Origin: Polaribacter sp. Q13
GTDB taxonomy: Bacteria; Bacteroidota; Bacteroidia; Flavobacteriales; Flavobacteriaceae
Reading direction: 5' to 3'
Length of the DNA stretch: 64,000 bases
Assembly: GCF_016858305.2 (NCBI RefSeq)
Contig: NZ_CP074436.1
Location: forward strand, 702,001 to 766,000
Of this stretch, positions 47,799 to 57,761 are shown piece by piece. Positions within the stretch are counted from its first letter, which is position 1. Each line of letters begins with the position of its first letter. The position numbers and the translations under genes are program-made. Under the pieces are notes generated by a model that saw only the letters and a list, made by a program, of their open reading frames with translations, was not told the origin of the DNA and searched no databases.

Positions 47799-48737
47799 AT
47801 GAAACCAACATATATAAAAGGAGATCATTCTAAAAGTCCTGCTTTTAATGATAAAAGTAGATTAGTTTATGGAACTTCCGGATTGGGTGGTGTTTGGGGA
47901 AAAGTAGATCAAAGAGATTCTATAGATGCACTTTTATATGCTTTCGAAAACGGAATTTCTGCTTTAGATACTGCGCCTTCTTATGCAAATGCTGAATATT
48001 ATTTAGGAATGGCTTTAAGAGAATGGAAAGGAGAAACACCATTTGTAAGCACAAAAATTGGACGTTTAAAAGGAAAAGATGCTTTTGAAACAAAACTAGA
48101 TTACAGTGTTGATGGAATGAAACGAAGTCTGGGCAATAGTTTAGAAACTTTAGGTTTAGATAAAATAGATTTGTTGTTTTTACATGAACCTCAGTTAGTT
48201 CCTTTAGACAAAATAGAGGAGGTTATAAATACCTTACACAATTTTAAATCGGAAGGTTTAGTTGGGGCAATAGGCGTTGGAGGAAATCCTTCCGAAGATT
48301 TTAAACCTTACATCATCAAAGAAAACTTTGATGTCGTTTCTGGATTTTTACATATGGATGCTTGTAATTTATCAGCTTTTAATGGGGAAATTCAATCTTA
48401 CAAAAAAGAAGGAATTGCTTATTATGCCGCTTCTGCTTTACACTTTTCTTTATTAGGAAATCGTTTTGAAAAATACAAAACAGAAGGTGTAGATGGTGAA
48501 TGGATTACAGAACTAGATTTAGCAAATGCAATTAGAGTAAAAATAGTTGCAGATAAATACGATATGTCTTTAGCGACCTTATCTCAACGTTATTTGTTCT
48601 CTATTGAAGAAGCAGATAGAGTAGTAATGGGGGCAAGAACTCCTGCTCAAATTAAAGCTACAATTGATGATTGGAACGCAGGGAAATTATCCGAAGAAAT
48701 TTTTAATGAAGTTACAGCTTCAATTTTAACAAAATAA
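47799..48737 (+). CDS. aldo/keto reductase, probable L-fucose dehydrogenase
   Basis: This 312-residue enzyme carries the full aldo/keto reductase tetrad: Asp57 and Tyr62 (ALDTAPSYAN), Lys86 (STKIG) and His129 (LLFLHEP). The opening LVYGTSGLGGVWG is like that of D-threo-aldose 1-dehydrogenases, which oxidise L-fucose and related sugars to lactones with NAD(P). This would be the first step after mutarotation. The lactone would then need a lactonase, which is not in the window. It follows the SDR gene by 47 bases and precedes the damaged alcohol dehydrogenase by 3. Confidence 0.83.
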   Translation: MKPTYIKGDHSKSPAFNDKSRLVYGTSGLGGVWGKVDQRDSIDALLYAFENGISALDTAPSYANAEYYLGMALREWKGETPFVSTKIGRLKGKDAFETKLDYSVDGMKRSLGNSLETLGLDKIDLLFLHEPQLVPLDKIEEVINTLHNFKSEGLVGAIGVGGNPSEDFKPYIIKENFDVVSGFLHMDACNLSAFNGEIQSYKKEGIAYYAASALHFSLLGNRFEKYKTEGVDGEWITELDLANAIRVKIVADKYDMSLATLSQRYLFSIEEADRVVMGARTPAQIKATIDDWNAGKLSEEIFNEVTASILTK

Positions 48738-48740
48738 ACA

Positions 48741-49756
48741 ATGAAAGTAATTAGATTAAAGGAACCCGGAATTTGGGAGCGTTTAGATGTAGAGAAACCA
48801 AGCGATGCATTATCTCCAGGAAATGCACTCTTAAAAGTAAATAAAATAGGTGTTTGTGGTACAGATTTACACGCCTTTAAAGGGAAACAACCCTTTTTTA
48901 GTTACCCTAAAATTTTAGGGCACGAATTGGCTGTTGAGGTTGTAGCCATCGCTAATGATGTAACCAATGTTTCAGTTGGTGATAAATGTTCTGTAGAACC
49001 TTATTACAATGATATTATTGGACAAGCCGTGCGTAGAGGTAAAACCAATTGTGGATAAAATTTACAAGTTTTAGGTGTACATGTAGATGGCGGAATGCAA
49101 GAATATTTTGTGTATCCTACTAAATTTTTACATGCAACAAATTCTTTAACAGACGATCAATTGGCAATGATTGAGCCTTTGGCTATTGGATGTCATGCTG
49201 TAGATAGAGCAGATATTAAAGAAAACGATATTGTTTTGGTAATTGGAGCAGGTCCAATTGGCTTAGGTACTATACAATTTGCGCAGTTAAAAGGTGCAAG
49301 AGTTATTGCTATGGATATTGACGATGCTAAATTGGCAAAATGTAAAGAAATCACAAAAGTAAAAGATACCATTAACGCGTTAGGTGATGTTGAAGAACAA
49401 TTAGCAACACTATTAAACGGCGATTTGCCAACTATAATTTTAGATGCTACGGGAAGTCCACAATCTATGATGAATACCTTTAAATATGCAGCAGCAGGAG
49501 GGACCATAGTATTTATCGGACTTTTTATGGTGATGTTGTTTTTCACGATCCATCTTTTCATAAAAAAGAATTAACACTTAAAGCGAGTAGAGCCGCTATG
49601 GGTGAAGATTTTGGAAGAATTATTAGATTAATTGAAGCTGGTAAAATTGATGCTACGTCATTTATTACACATCGTATAAACTTTGACGATATTCCAACAG
49701 AATTTGAAAAATTATATACCCACAAAGATTTAATAAAAGCCATTATCGAATTTTAA
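48741..49756 (+). pseudogene. zinc-type alcohol dehydrogenase of the fucose operon, broken twice
   Basis: Read across its lesions, this is a medium-chain dehydrogenase of about 338 residues with the catalytic zinc site (KIGVCGTDLHAF; ILGHEL) and the cofactor domain (VLVIGAGPIGLGTIQFAQ). Lesion 1 is an in-frame TAA at 49056-49058 (TNCG, stop, NLQVLGVHVDGG), one base away from GAA. Lesion 2 is near 49526-49527: the frame breaks after VFIGLF and resumes one frame over as GDVVFHDPSFHKKELTLKAS, as if one C of a His codon (CAT) were lost. The final stop is TAA at 49754-49756. Intact relatives oxidise sugar-acid or polyol hydroxyls (L-threonine/L-galactonate dehydrogenase branch). Two independent lesions in one gene make a single base-call error unlikely. 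Confidence 0.85.
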
Positions 49757-49776
49757 TCAACTAAACTAATTATTTA

Positions 49777-51036
49777 ATGTCATCAACAAAAGGAAGTAAT
49801 TCAAAGTTTTTAGTGCCACTAATTATTGTAATGGCCTTAATGTTTTTTTGGAATTTAAGTAGAAACATTAACGATGTTTTAATTCCACATCTTAAAAGAG
49901 CTTGTCAACTAACCGACTTTGAATCTTCATTAGTACAATCTGCTTTTTTTGGTGCTTACTTTATTGTTGCATTACCAGCAGGTTGGTACATTCAGAAAAA
50001 AGGATACAGAAATGGAATTATTACAGGATTGCTAATTGCTGCATTAGGAGCTTTTTTATTCTATCCAGCAGCAGAAACACGTGTGTATCCATTTTTTTTA
50101 TTAGCTCTATTTGTTATGGCAGCAGGATTTGCTGTTTTAGAAGTTACAGCTTCTCCATATATTACTAAATTAGGAACTCCGGAAGGCGCGTCTAGTCGTT
50201 TAAGTATGGCAGCCGCAATTGGTTCTGTAGGTGCAACTATTGCACCTGTTTTAGCAGCCACGTTGTTTTTGCATGAAGTAGATATACCACAAGAAACCAT
50301 AGATACTTTTTCACCTAGCCAATTAGAAACCTTTTTAACAGGAGAGGCCGATTTGGTAAAACCACCTTATCTAATACTGGGAGCTATTTTGATAATAATA
50401 GCCATAATCGTAGTTTTTACAAAATTACCAGCCATAGAAGAAGAACAAGGAGGTGCTAAAAAGCCATTAATTGATATCTTAAAATTTAAACATACACTTT
50501 ATGGGGTTGGTGCAGAATTCTTTTATGTTGGTGCAGAAGTAGGTATTGTTAGTTTCATTATTAGATATGCTAAGTGGTTTAATATTCCAGAACTTACCGA
50601 GCAAAAATCGGCACAATATATCACTGCTTTTATGGCTTTAGTGCTTATAGGAAGATTATTAGGTGTTTACATCTTGAAAAAATTCAAACCACAACATGTA
50701 TTGGCTTTTTGTAGTATCAGTGCTTTTGCAATGGTCACTATAGCAATTATTACGAATGGTTATTTCTCATTAGCGTGTTTATCTATTGTTGGATTTTTTA
50801 CCTCAATTATTTATCCAATTATCTTCAGTTTAAGTATGAAAGATTTAAAGGAATATACCAAAACAGGTTCTTAGGTATTTTTATTAGGAATTGTTGGTGG
50901 AGCTATTGTACCGCCGTTAATGGGATATATTTCAGATACAGTTGGAATTAAATATTCATTTATTGTTCCGTTAATTTGTTATGTGTATCTATTGTTTTTT
51001 GCAATGAAAGGTTATAAAGTAAACATAAAAGCATAG
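49777..51036 (+). pseudogene. fucP: FucP-like L-fucose:H+ symporter with internal TAG
   Basis: The open frame runs 365 codons to TAG at 50872-50874 (TKTGS, stop) and then continues in the same frame as VFLLGIVGGAIVPPLMGYIS to the natural stop at 51034-51036, giving about 418 residues. The sequence is a 12-segment MFS carrier of the FucP type (FFWNLSRNINDVLIPHLKRACQLTDFESSLVQSAFFGAY; GAFLFYPAAETRVY). In relatives the region after KTGS is SS-rich, so TCG to TAG is a likely change. The truncated protein would lose the last two to three membrane segments. FucP imports L-fucose, consistent with the fucosidase and fucose enzymes around it. Confidence 0.85.
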
Positions 51037-51041
51037 TTAAA

Positions 51042-51713
51042 ATGAGTGTCAATCTATTTAAACGATTTACCTATTTTTTTACATCTGATAGTACTATACT
51101 TTCAGATGAATTTAAACCTGAAATCTTTAAACAACTTAAAAGTTCAGAAGGCATTAAAGAATTGAATGTATATCAAAAAGACAATAACTATTTTATGGTT
51201 GCTGATGTTGATGTATCATTCAATTCAGAAAAAATAGTTGATACTTTAACGTTACTTATAAATTCTGAAGATTTCAATTCAATACTTCCGATACATAACG
51301 AAGCTTTAGAACGTATTTATAAATTAGACCAAAAAGCAATTTACAGTGCTGTTGAAGGGCAGCTAAAGGATGATATAGGAGAAAAAAAACGTTTTGTCTG
51401 GACACTATTATTGGAGCCAGATTTAATAGAAGAATATAAAAGCGTACACGGTATAAATATGGCATGGCCAGAAATAACGGCTAACATGAAAACTGTTGGC
51501 GTTAAGGATATGGAAATTTATATACACGGAGAACAGGTGATGTTAATTATGGATTCCATTCCCGATTTCGATTTAGATGAAGTGGGACCAAAATGGCAAA
51601 AGTTACCTCGTGAAGAAGAATGGCAAGCATATGTAGCTAAATTTCAAAAAACAGACACTGAAAGTGCTATTCAAGAGAAATGGCAGGATATGAAAAATAT
51701 TTCATCGAACTAA
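51042..51713 (+). CDS. L-rhamnose/L-fucose mutarotase-like protein, two-domain
   Basis: Of 223 residues, about 115-205 match the RhaM-type mutarotase family (KRFVWTLLLEPDLIEEYKSVHG, then WPEITANMKTVGVKDMEIYIHGEQVMLIMD), which interconverts sugar anomers. The first 110 residues look like a diverged copy of the same alpha/beta fold (IFKQLKSSEGIKELNVYQKDNNYFMVADVD) without the His/Trp active-site segment. Single-domain RhaM proteins are about 105 residues, so this is a tandem form. In the fucose operon it would supply the anomer used by the dehydrogenase. It begins 5 bases after the natural end of the fucP frame. Confidence 0.8.
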   Translation: MSVNLFKRFTYFFTSDSTILSDEFKPEIFKQLKSSEGIKELNVYQKDNNYFMVADVDVSFNSEKIVDTLTLLINSEDFNSILPIHNEALERIYKLDQKAIYSAVEGQLKDDIGEKKRFVWTLLLEPDLIEEYKSVHGINMAWPEITANMKTVGVKDMEIYIHGEQVMLIMDSIPDFDLDEVGPKWQKLPREEEWQAYVAKFQKTDTESAIQEKWQDMKNISSN

Positions 51714-51724
51714 AAAACTAAATA

Positions 51725-53248
51725 ATGCAGAAAATAATATATCTATTAGCGGTAGTTCTTTTGATGGGTTGCCAACAAAAGAAAAAAGAAGTAGAAACTG
51801 AAACACAGCAACCTTCAGAACAAAAAATAACTTACGAAGAAAACTGGGAAAGCTTACAACAATATAAAATCCCACAATGGATGAAGGACTCTAAATTCGG
51901 AATTTTTATTCACTGGGGACCTAATTCTGTTGCAGAAAAATATACAGATTGGTATCCACGTTGGATGTATTCAGATAAAGGTGTGGCAAATCCGCAAACG
52001 GGTATCGCCAATAATGGAAAACCACATCCTGCGGTTGCATATCACAAAGAGAAATTTGGAGACCAAAAAGATTTTGGCTATAAAGATTTTATTCCAATGT
52101 GGACTATGGAAAACTTTGATCCAAAAGCATGGGTAGATTTATTCAAAAAATCAGGTGCAAAATATGTCATTCCGGTGGCAGAACATCATGATGGTTTTGC
52201 TTTATATAAATCGAGCATTACACCTTGGAATGCCGCAGATATGGGACCAAAAAGAGATGTACTTAAAGATCTTACCGATGAACTTAAAAAGCAAGGGGTA
52301 ATTTATGGGGTAAGCTCGCATTTAGCTTTTAATTATAATTATTACAACCAACAACCTTATTTCGATAATTCTAACCCTAAATATTCAGATTTATATGCAC
52401 CTGCACATAAAATGGGAGACTCTGTAAGTGATGATTGGTTAGCAAAAACATGGTGGCCTAGAACAAAAGAAATTATAGACAATTACGATCCTGATATTTT
52501 ATGGTTTGACTTTTATTTAGACAGACCTGAATTTGTACCATATCATAAAAAACTTGCTGCTTATTACTATAATTCTGGTTTAAAAAGAGATAAACAAGTA
52601 GTCTTACAAACTAAAAATTATAAGATGGAGTCTTATAAGTCAGGAACACATATGCTTGATTTGGAAAGAAGCAAAATGGATGATATCAAAAAGGAATATT
52701 GGCAAACCGATACTTCTATTGGTAAAAATTCATGGTATTATGCAACGAATTGGATTCCAAAATCTGCTAATGATTTAATTGCTGATTTAGTAGATATTGT
52801 TAGTAAAAACGGCTGTTTATTATTGAATATAGGCCCAAGAAAAGACGGTGTTATTCCAGATGATCAAAAGAAAACATTGTTAGATATTGGTGCTTGGTTA
52901 GAAATAAATGGAGAAGCTATTCACGGGTCTAAATATTATGATATTTATGGAGAAGGGCCAACTAAAACAGCTACGGGTCATCTTTCAGAAGGTAAAAACA
53001 AAGGATTTACTCAAGAAGATATTCGTTTTACAACTAATAATAATGCATTGTATGCGGCAGTATTAAAAACACCAACAAAAGATATTCATATTAAGTATTT
53101 AACGGATGCTAAAATTGATATTAAGTCTATTGAACTTTTAGGAGCTGATGCTAAAATTGAATTTGAACAATCTGCAGAAGGAACGACCATCAAATTACCA
53201 AAAGGAGTTGATTTAAATTACGCTTGGGTATTTAAAATTATGAAATAA
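51725..53248 (+). CDS. GH29 alpha-L-fucosidase, lipoprotein
   Basis: This 507-residue protein carries a lipobox ending MGC (lipidation at Cys16) and should be held in the outer membrane or periplasm. The GH29 catalytic domain shows FGIFIHWGPNSV (residues 58-69), the EHHDGF motif (153-158) and the nucleophile in DILWFDFYLD (Asp262). The acid/base residue is not conserved enough in this family to place by eye. The C-terminal region (from about 400) is the usual beta-sandwich. It releases terminal alpha-L-fucose from algal or mucin-type glycans and gives the operon its substrate. It starts 11 bases after the mutarotase gene. Confidence 0.94.
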   Translation: MQKIIYLLAVVLLMGCQQKKKEVETETQQPSEQKITYEENWESLQQYKIPQWMKDSKFGIFIHWGPNSVAEKYTDWYPRWMYSDKGVANPQTGIANNGKPHPAVAYHKEKFGDQKDFGYKDFIPMWTMENFDPKAWVDLFKKSGAKYVIPVAEHHDGFALYKSSITPWNAADMGPKRDVLKDLTDELKKQGVIYGVSSHLAFNYNYYNQQPYFDNSNPKYSDLYAPAHKMGDSVSDDWLAKTWWPRTKEIIDNYDPDILWFDFYLDRPEFVPYHKKLAAYYYNSGLKRDKQVVLQTKNYKMESYKSGTHMLDLERSKMDDIKKEYWQTDTSIGKNSWYYATNWIPKSANDLIADLVDIVSKNGCLLLNIGPRKDGVIPDDQKKTLLDIGAWLEINGEAIHGSKYYDIYGEGPTKTATGHLSEGKNKGFTQEDIRFTTNNNALYAAVLKTPTKDIHIKYLTDAKIDIKSIELLGADAKIEFEQSAEGTTIKLPKGVDLNYAWVFKIMK

Positions 53249-53253
53249 GCCGA

Positions 53254-55785
53254 ATGAAACTCAATATTTGTATATGCATACTAGTTGCACTTGTTTTCTC
53301 TTCATGTGCAAAACAAGAGCAACTTCGTTCTACGGATGACTTCAATTTTAATTGGAAATTTGTTAAAGGAGAACAGGGGAATGCAGAACAGATTACTTTC
53401 AATGATGATTCATGGGAAAGCATTAGACTACCTCACGATTGGAGTATTCTTGCTGGCTACAAAAAAGAAAATACGGCTGCTAGTTCAGGATTTGTAGAAG
53501 GCGGTATTGGCTGGTATAGAAAAGCATTCAATGTACCTAAATCAGATGAAGGTAAAGTTATTTGGATAGAATTCGATGGAGTATACAACAACTCAGAGGT
53601 TTGGATTAATGGACAAAAGTTAGGATATAGACCTAATGGCTATAGCAGTTTTTCTTATGATTTAACAAAATACATCAAATACGGTGAAGAAAATATAGTT
53701 GCTGTTAAAGTTAATCATTCAGCCTATGCCGATTCGCGTTGGTATACAGGTTCGGGTATTTATCGTGATGTAAGGCTCGTAAAAACAGCAAAGGTACATG
53801 TGCCGCTTTGGGGAGTGAAAATCACAACTCCTAAAGTAAGTGCCGAAGAAGCTATAGTACATATAGAAACAAAAATAAAAGGTTCTGAAAATAATGTAGA
53901 AATTGATATTTCAATACTAGACCAAAATAAAAACATTGTTACTTCACTAACTGCAAGTCAATTAAATGATAAAAAAATAGTAATTCATGACTTAACAATC
54001 AAAAACCCTAAACTTTGGGGTACAGAAACACCAAATTTATACTCGGCAGTTATCTCCATAAAGCACAATGGTAAGGCTGTAGATCAGGTAGAACAACGTT
54101 TTGGTATCCGGAAATTTCGTTTTGATTCCAATAAAGGTTTTTTTATTAATGAAAAACATCTAAAAATAAAAGGTGCAAATATTCACCATGATGTAGGTGC
54201 AGTGGGAGCCGCTGCCACAAAATCCTCTTGGGAATATAGAATTTCAAAATTAAAATCTATCGGAGTTAATGCAATTCGAATGGCGCATAACCCACATTCG
54301 CCTTTACTTATGGAGGTTTGTGATGAAATGGGAATGTTAGTAATGAACGAGTTTTTTGATGAATGGCAAAATGCTAAAGATAAAAACATCAATTGTTTAG
54401 GAGGTATTGTTGCAGGCCATGATATTTCAAAAGGTTATAGTGATGTGTTTTTAGAATGGGCAGAAAGAGACTTGAAAGATTTAATACGTCGCGATTTTAA
54501 TCATCCATCCGTAATTATGTGGAGTATTGGAAACGAAATTGAATGGACTTTTCCAGCCTATTCAGAAACGTATGATGAAATAGAAGGTAAGGATGTAGTA
54601 CAATATGTGCATGTACCAACTTTTGATACAAAAAAAATAAAACCAGTTTTAGAAAGAATTACTGGAGGAGTTGATTCTCTGGTTATTGTTGCTAACCTAT
54701 TGTCTAAATGGGTAAAAGAAGAAGACACCACCAGACCTGTAACCTGCGGAAGTGTAAGGCCTAATATCTCTTTTGCTAGTGGCTATGCCGATGCTGTTGA
54801 TGTTATTGGCTTTAATTACAGGCCTCATAATTATGATGCTGCACATGAAGCTTTTCCTGAAAAACCTATCCTAGGTTCAGAAAATTGGGTGGCCTATTCA
54901 GAATGGAAAGCGGTGAATGATAGAGATTTTATCGCTGGAATTTTTGTTTGGACAGGGTTTGCTTATATAGGTGAAGCAGGTCTATGGCCTAGGAAAGGGC
55001 TAAATATTTCGTTGTTTGATTTTGCAGGTTTTAAAAACCCGCGTGGACATTTTTTTGAGTGTTTATGGAAAACAGATCCTAAAATCTATATGGTTACCAC
55101 GCCTGCAAGTGAATCTGAGTATTCATATACAGAGAAAGATGGATGGAAATTTGATATGCAATATTCAGCACCACCTGTCTGGAAAAAATTAAGACTATGG
55201 GAATGGTATAAGGTGAATGAACATTGGAATTATAATGCAGGAGAAAAGATTGTTGTTCAAACGTATACCAATTGTGAAGAGGCAGAACTTTTCTTAAATG
55301 GTAAAAGTTTAGGCAAACAAGCCTTAGCAGATGTTTCAGAAAATGATAATATTCTAAAATGGTTAGTTCCTCATCAAAAAGGAGAATTAAAAGTTATAGG
55401 ATATAATAATGGTAAAGTTGCCGATGAATATATTTTGGCATCAACAGGGAAACTAACTAGAATAGAACTTGAAAGTGATAAAACAACACTTAATGCAGAT
55501 AGCTATGATGTTGCTCATATTGTTGTGAAACTCTTTGATAAAGCAGGGAAGGAGCTTAAAGACTTAAACACAGAAGTAGTATTTGATGTAACAGGAAATG
55601 CGGATTTAATTGCTGTCGATAATGGTTCTGAAATGAATGTAGCCCCACATAACACGAATAAAGTAATTACACATAATGGTAAAGCTCTAGCAATTATAAG
55701 ATCTACCAATAAAAGAGGAACTGCAACAATAACAGCTTCTATACAAGATATTGAAAGTAACAAAATTCAAATAGCAATTCAATAA
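53254..55785 (+). CDS. GH2 beta-galactosidase-type glycosidase, lipoprotein
   Basis: This 843-residue protein has a lipobox ending SSC (Cys18). It shows the GH2 sugar-binding domain (WFQ-like FNWKFVKGE, LPHDWSI, GGIGWYRKAFNVP), the immunoglobulin-like domain, and the TIM barrel (KGANIHHDVGAVGAA; IRMAHNPHSP) with acid/base Glu428 (SIGNEIEW) and nucleophile Glu543 (LGSENW). A DUF4982-like stretch and a bacterial Ig-like end (ELESDKTTLNADSYDVAHIVVKL) follow. Beta-galactosidase is the commonest activity; other beta-glycosides are possible. It starts 5 bases after the fucosidase gene, suggesting joint action on a galactose- and fucose-containing glycan. Confidence 0.92.
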   Translation: MKLNICICILVALVFSSCAKQEQLRSTDDFNFNWKFVKGEQGNAEQITFNDDSWESIRLPHDWSILAGYKKENTAASSGFVEGGIGWYRKAFNVPKSDEGKVIWIEFDGVYNNSEVWINGQKLGYRPNGYSSFSYDLTKYIKYGEENIVAVKVNHSAYADSRWYTGSGIYRDVRLVKTAKVHVPLWGVKITTPKVSAEEAIVHIETKIKGSENNVEIDISILDQNKNIVTSLTASQLNDKKIVIHDLTIKNPKLWGTETPNLYSAVISIKHNGKAVDQVEQRFGIRKFRFDSNKGFFINEKHLKIKGANIHHDVGAVGAAATKSSWEYRISKLKSIGVNAIRMAHNPHSPLLMEVCDEMGMLVMNEFFDEWQNAKDKNINCLGGIVAGHDISKGYSDVFLEWAERDLKDLIRRDFNHPSVIMWSIGNEIEWTFPAYSETYDEIEGKDVVQYVHVPTFDTKKIKPVLERITGGVDSLVIVANLLSKWVKEEDTTRPVTCGSVRPNISFASGYADAVDVIGFNYRPHNYDAAHEAFPEKPILGSENWVAYSEWKAVNDRDFIAGIFVWTGFAYIGEAGLWPRKGLNISLFDFAGFKNPRGHFFECLWKTDPKIYMVTTPASESEYSYTEKDGWKFDMQYSAPPVWKKLRLWEWYKVNEHWNYNAGEKIVVQTYTNCEEAELFLNGKSLGKQALADVSENDNILKWLVPHQKGELKVIGYNNGKVADEYILASTGKLTRIELESDKTTLNADSYDVAHIVVKLFDKAGKELKDLNTEVVFDVTGNADLIAVDNGSEMNVAPHNTNKVITHNGKALAIIRSTNKRGTATITASIQDIESNKIQIAIQ

Positions 55786-55851
55786 AAAAATATTGATGAA
55801 TCTACTTTAGATTGTCGATTACAATTTAATAACGATTAAAATACAAGTAAA

Positions 55852-57420
55852 ATGAAGTTTATAAAAGTTATTGTAATATTATGTTTCAGCATTAGTGTTT
55901 TTGCTCAGAAAAAACAACCAAATATTATTTTCATCATGTCTGATGATCATGCTACCAATGCTATTGGGGCATACGGCGGAAGGCTTTCAGGTTTAGATTT
56001 AATACCAAATATCGATAATTTAGCAAATCAAGGTATTCGATTTGATAATGCATTTTGTAATAATTCTATTTGTACACCAAGTAGAGCCTCAATAATTACA
56101 GGTCAATATCCACAGACAAATGGTGTTCTCGACTTAGATGACAAATTAGATACAGACAAACAATATCTTCCTATTGAACTAAAAAAATTAGGTTATAGTA
56201 CAGCTGTTTTTGGTAAATGGCACTTAAAAACGGAGCCTGTAAATTTTGATTATTACAAAGTATTACCAAGCCAAGGAAAGTATTTTAACCCTTCATTTTT
56301 GGAAAAAGGGAAAGGCGAATGGCCAAACAATGAAGTAAAAAGCGAAGGACACTCTAGTGACGTTATTACTGATTTGGTAATCGATTATCTAAAAGATCGC
56401 GATACAACAAAGCCATTTTTTATAATGCATCACTTTAAAGCACCGCATGCGTATTTTGAATATGCACCTCGATACGAAGACTTTTTGGCAAATACTGAAA
56501 TCCCTGAACCTTCTAGTTTATATTATCAACCAAACTGGGGCTCTGAAGGAACACGAGGAGCTAACGATTCGCTTCGAAGTTATATTGGCGCCTCTATTTC
56601 CGATAGAAATAAGTACAGAAATTACAATCACGAATTTCATAAAGACTCGTTACAAGGACAAGAATCTGCTCATGTGGCGTATCAAAATTATATGAAAATG
56701 TATTTGCGTTGTGTAAAAGGTGTTGACGACAATATTGGCCGTTTAGTAGATTACTTAAAAGCAGAAGGACTTTGGGAAAATACCGTTATTATTTATACTG
56801 GAGATCAAGGGATGATGTTGGGGGAACATGATTTACAAGATAAACGTTGGATGTATGAAGAATCTATGCGCATGCCATATATTATGCACTACCCAAAAAT
56901 GATAAAACCAAAACGTGTTTCTGACCTTTTAATAAACAATACAGATTTTGCGCCAACTATGATTGAATTGGCAGGAGGGAAAACACCTGATTACATGCAA
57001 GGGAAAAGTTTCATTAATACCCTTCAAGAAAAAGAGGAAGAAGATTGGAGAACTACAACCTATTATAGATATTGGATGCATATTATTCACCACTATGTTC
57101 CTGCTCACTTTGGAGTAAGATCTAATGATTATAAGCTTATTTTCTATTATGGAAAACATTATTTGCCTGAATCTGAATTTTCGAAACACTATTGGGCAAA
57201 AAGTTATGTTGGTGTTGATAAAGAAACTCCACATACTTGGGAGTTTTATGACCTTAAAAATGATCCTGAAGAATTGCACAACCGCTACAATGATCCTAAG
57301 TACAAAGAAATTATTGCTAAACTTAAGGAAGAATTAAAAGAGCAAAGAATTGAATTAAATGAAACCGATAAGGATTACCCAGAGATTCAGGCTATTGTGA
57401 ATAAGCATTGGAATGATTAA
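55852..57420 (+). CDS. secreted S1-type sulfatase
   Basis: This 522-residue sulfatase has a signal peptide (MKFIKVIVILCFSISVFA, then QKKQP) and the formylglycine motif CTPSRASIITG with Cys74 as the residue to be oxidised. The metal site includes IIFIMSDDHATNAIG (Asp31, Asp32), and the later YTGDQGMMLGEHDLQDKRWMYEESMRMP is diagnostic for the family. Activity needs an anaerobic sulfatase-maturing enzyme or FGE, which is not in the window. Next to GH29 and GH2 it indicates a sulfated glycan, for example a fucose-containing sulfated algal polysaccharide. It is the last gene of the operon; no clear terminator follows. Confidence 0.94.
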   Translation: MKFIKVIVILCFSISVFAQKKQPNIIFIMSDDHATNAIGAYGGRLSGLDLIPNIDNLANQGIRFDNAFCNNSICTPSRASIITGQYPQTNGVLDLDDKLDTDKQYLPIELKKLGYSTAVFGKWHLKTEPVNFDYYKVLPSQGKYFNPSFLEKGKGEWPNNEVKSEGHSSDVITDLVIDYLKDRDTTKPFFIMHHFKAPHAYFEYAPRYEDFLANTEIPEPSSLYYQPNWGSEGTRGANDSLRSYIGASISDRNKYRNYNHEFHKDSLQGQESAHVAYQNYMKMYLRCVKGVDDNIGRLVDYLKAEGLWENTVIIYTGDQGMMLGEHDLQDKRWMYEESMRMPYIMHYPKMIKPKRVSDLLINNTDFAPTMIELAGGKTPDYMQGKSFINTLQEKEEEDWRTTTYYRYWMHIIHHYVPAHFGVRSNDYKLIFYYGKHYLPESEFSKHYWAKSYVGVDKETPHTWEFYDLKNDPEELHNRYNDPKYKEIIAKLKEELKEQRIELNETDKDYPEIQAIVNKHWND

Positions 57421-57761
57421 AATACAATAAAGAAAAAAGACTATCTATTTATTAATACAACTATTTTAGTATTGTTATAGGTTTAGTTTAGATATCTCCC
57501 AAGGGAGCTTTATATTATTAAAACATAGCTAAGTTAAGTTTATGTTACTTTTTAAGTTAAGTATGTATAATTCGAAATAGGTTCGCTAATTTTAATTATC
57601 AGTTTGGATAAATTCAAAAGAAATTTAGCCGTTATTTTAGTATTGAAACTCCTATTCAAGAATCAACAATAACTAATTTGGAAGACAGATATTAGAGAAA
57701 GAATAACTAAAAAATAATTGTGTCAATCTGAGCGTTTTCGAGAATTATAAATGTATTAGAT
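57421..57761. other. intergenic region, nothing recognised
   Basis: These 341 bases lie between the convergent sulfatase and thioesterase genes. They are AT-rich, without an open frame of note or a strong hairpin with a T run, so termination of both transcripts is unexplained. Confidence 0.4.

Noticed and set aside
49095..49574. A free-standing short dehydrogenase gene
   Set aside because: It is the middle part of the broken zinc dehydrogenase; its start is an internal Met and its end is a frameshift tail.
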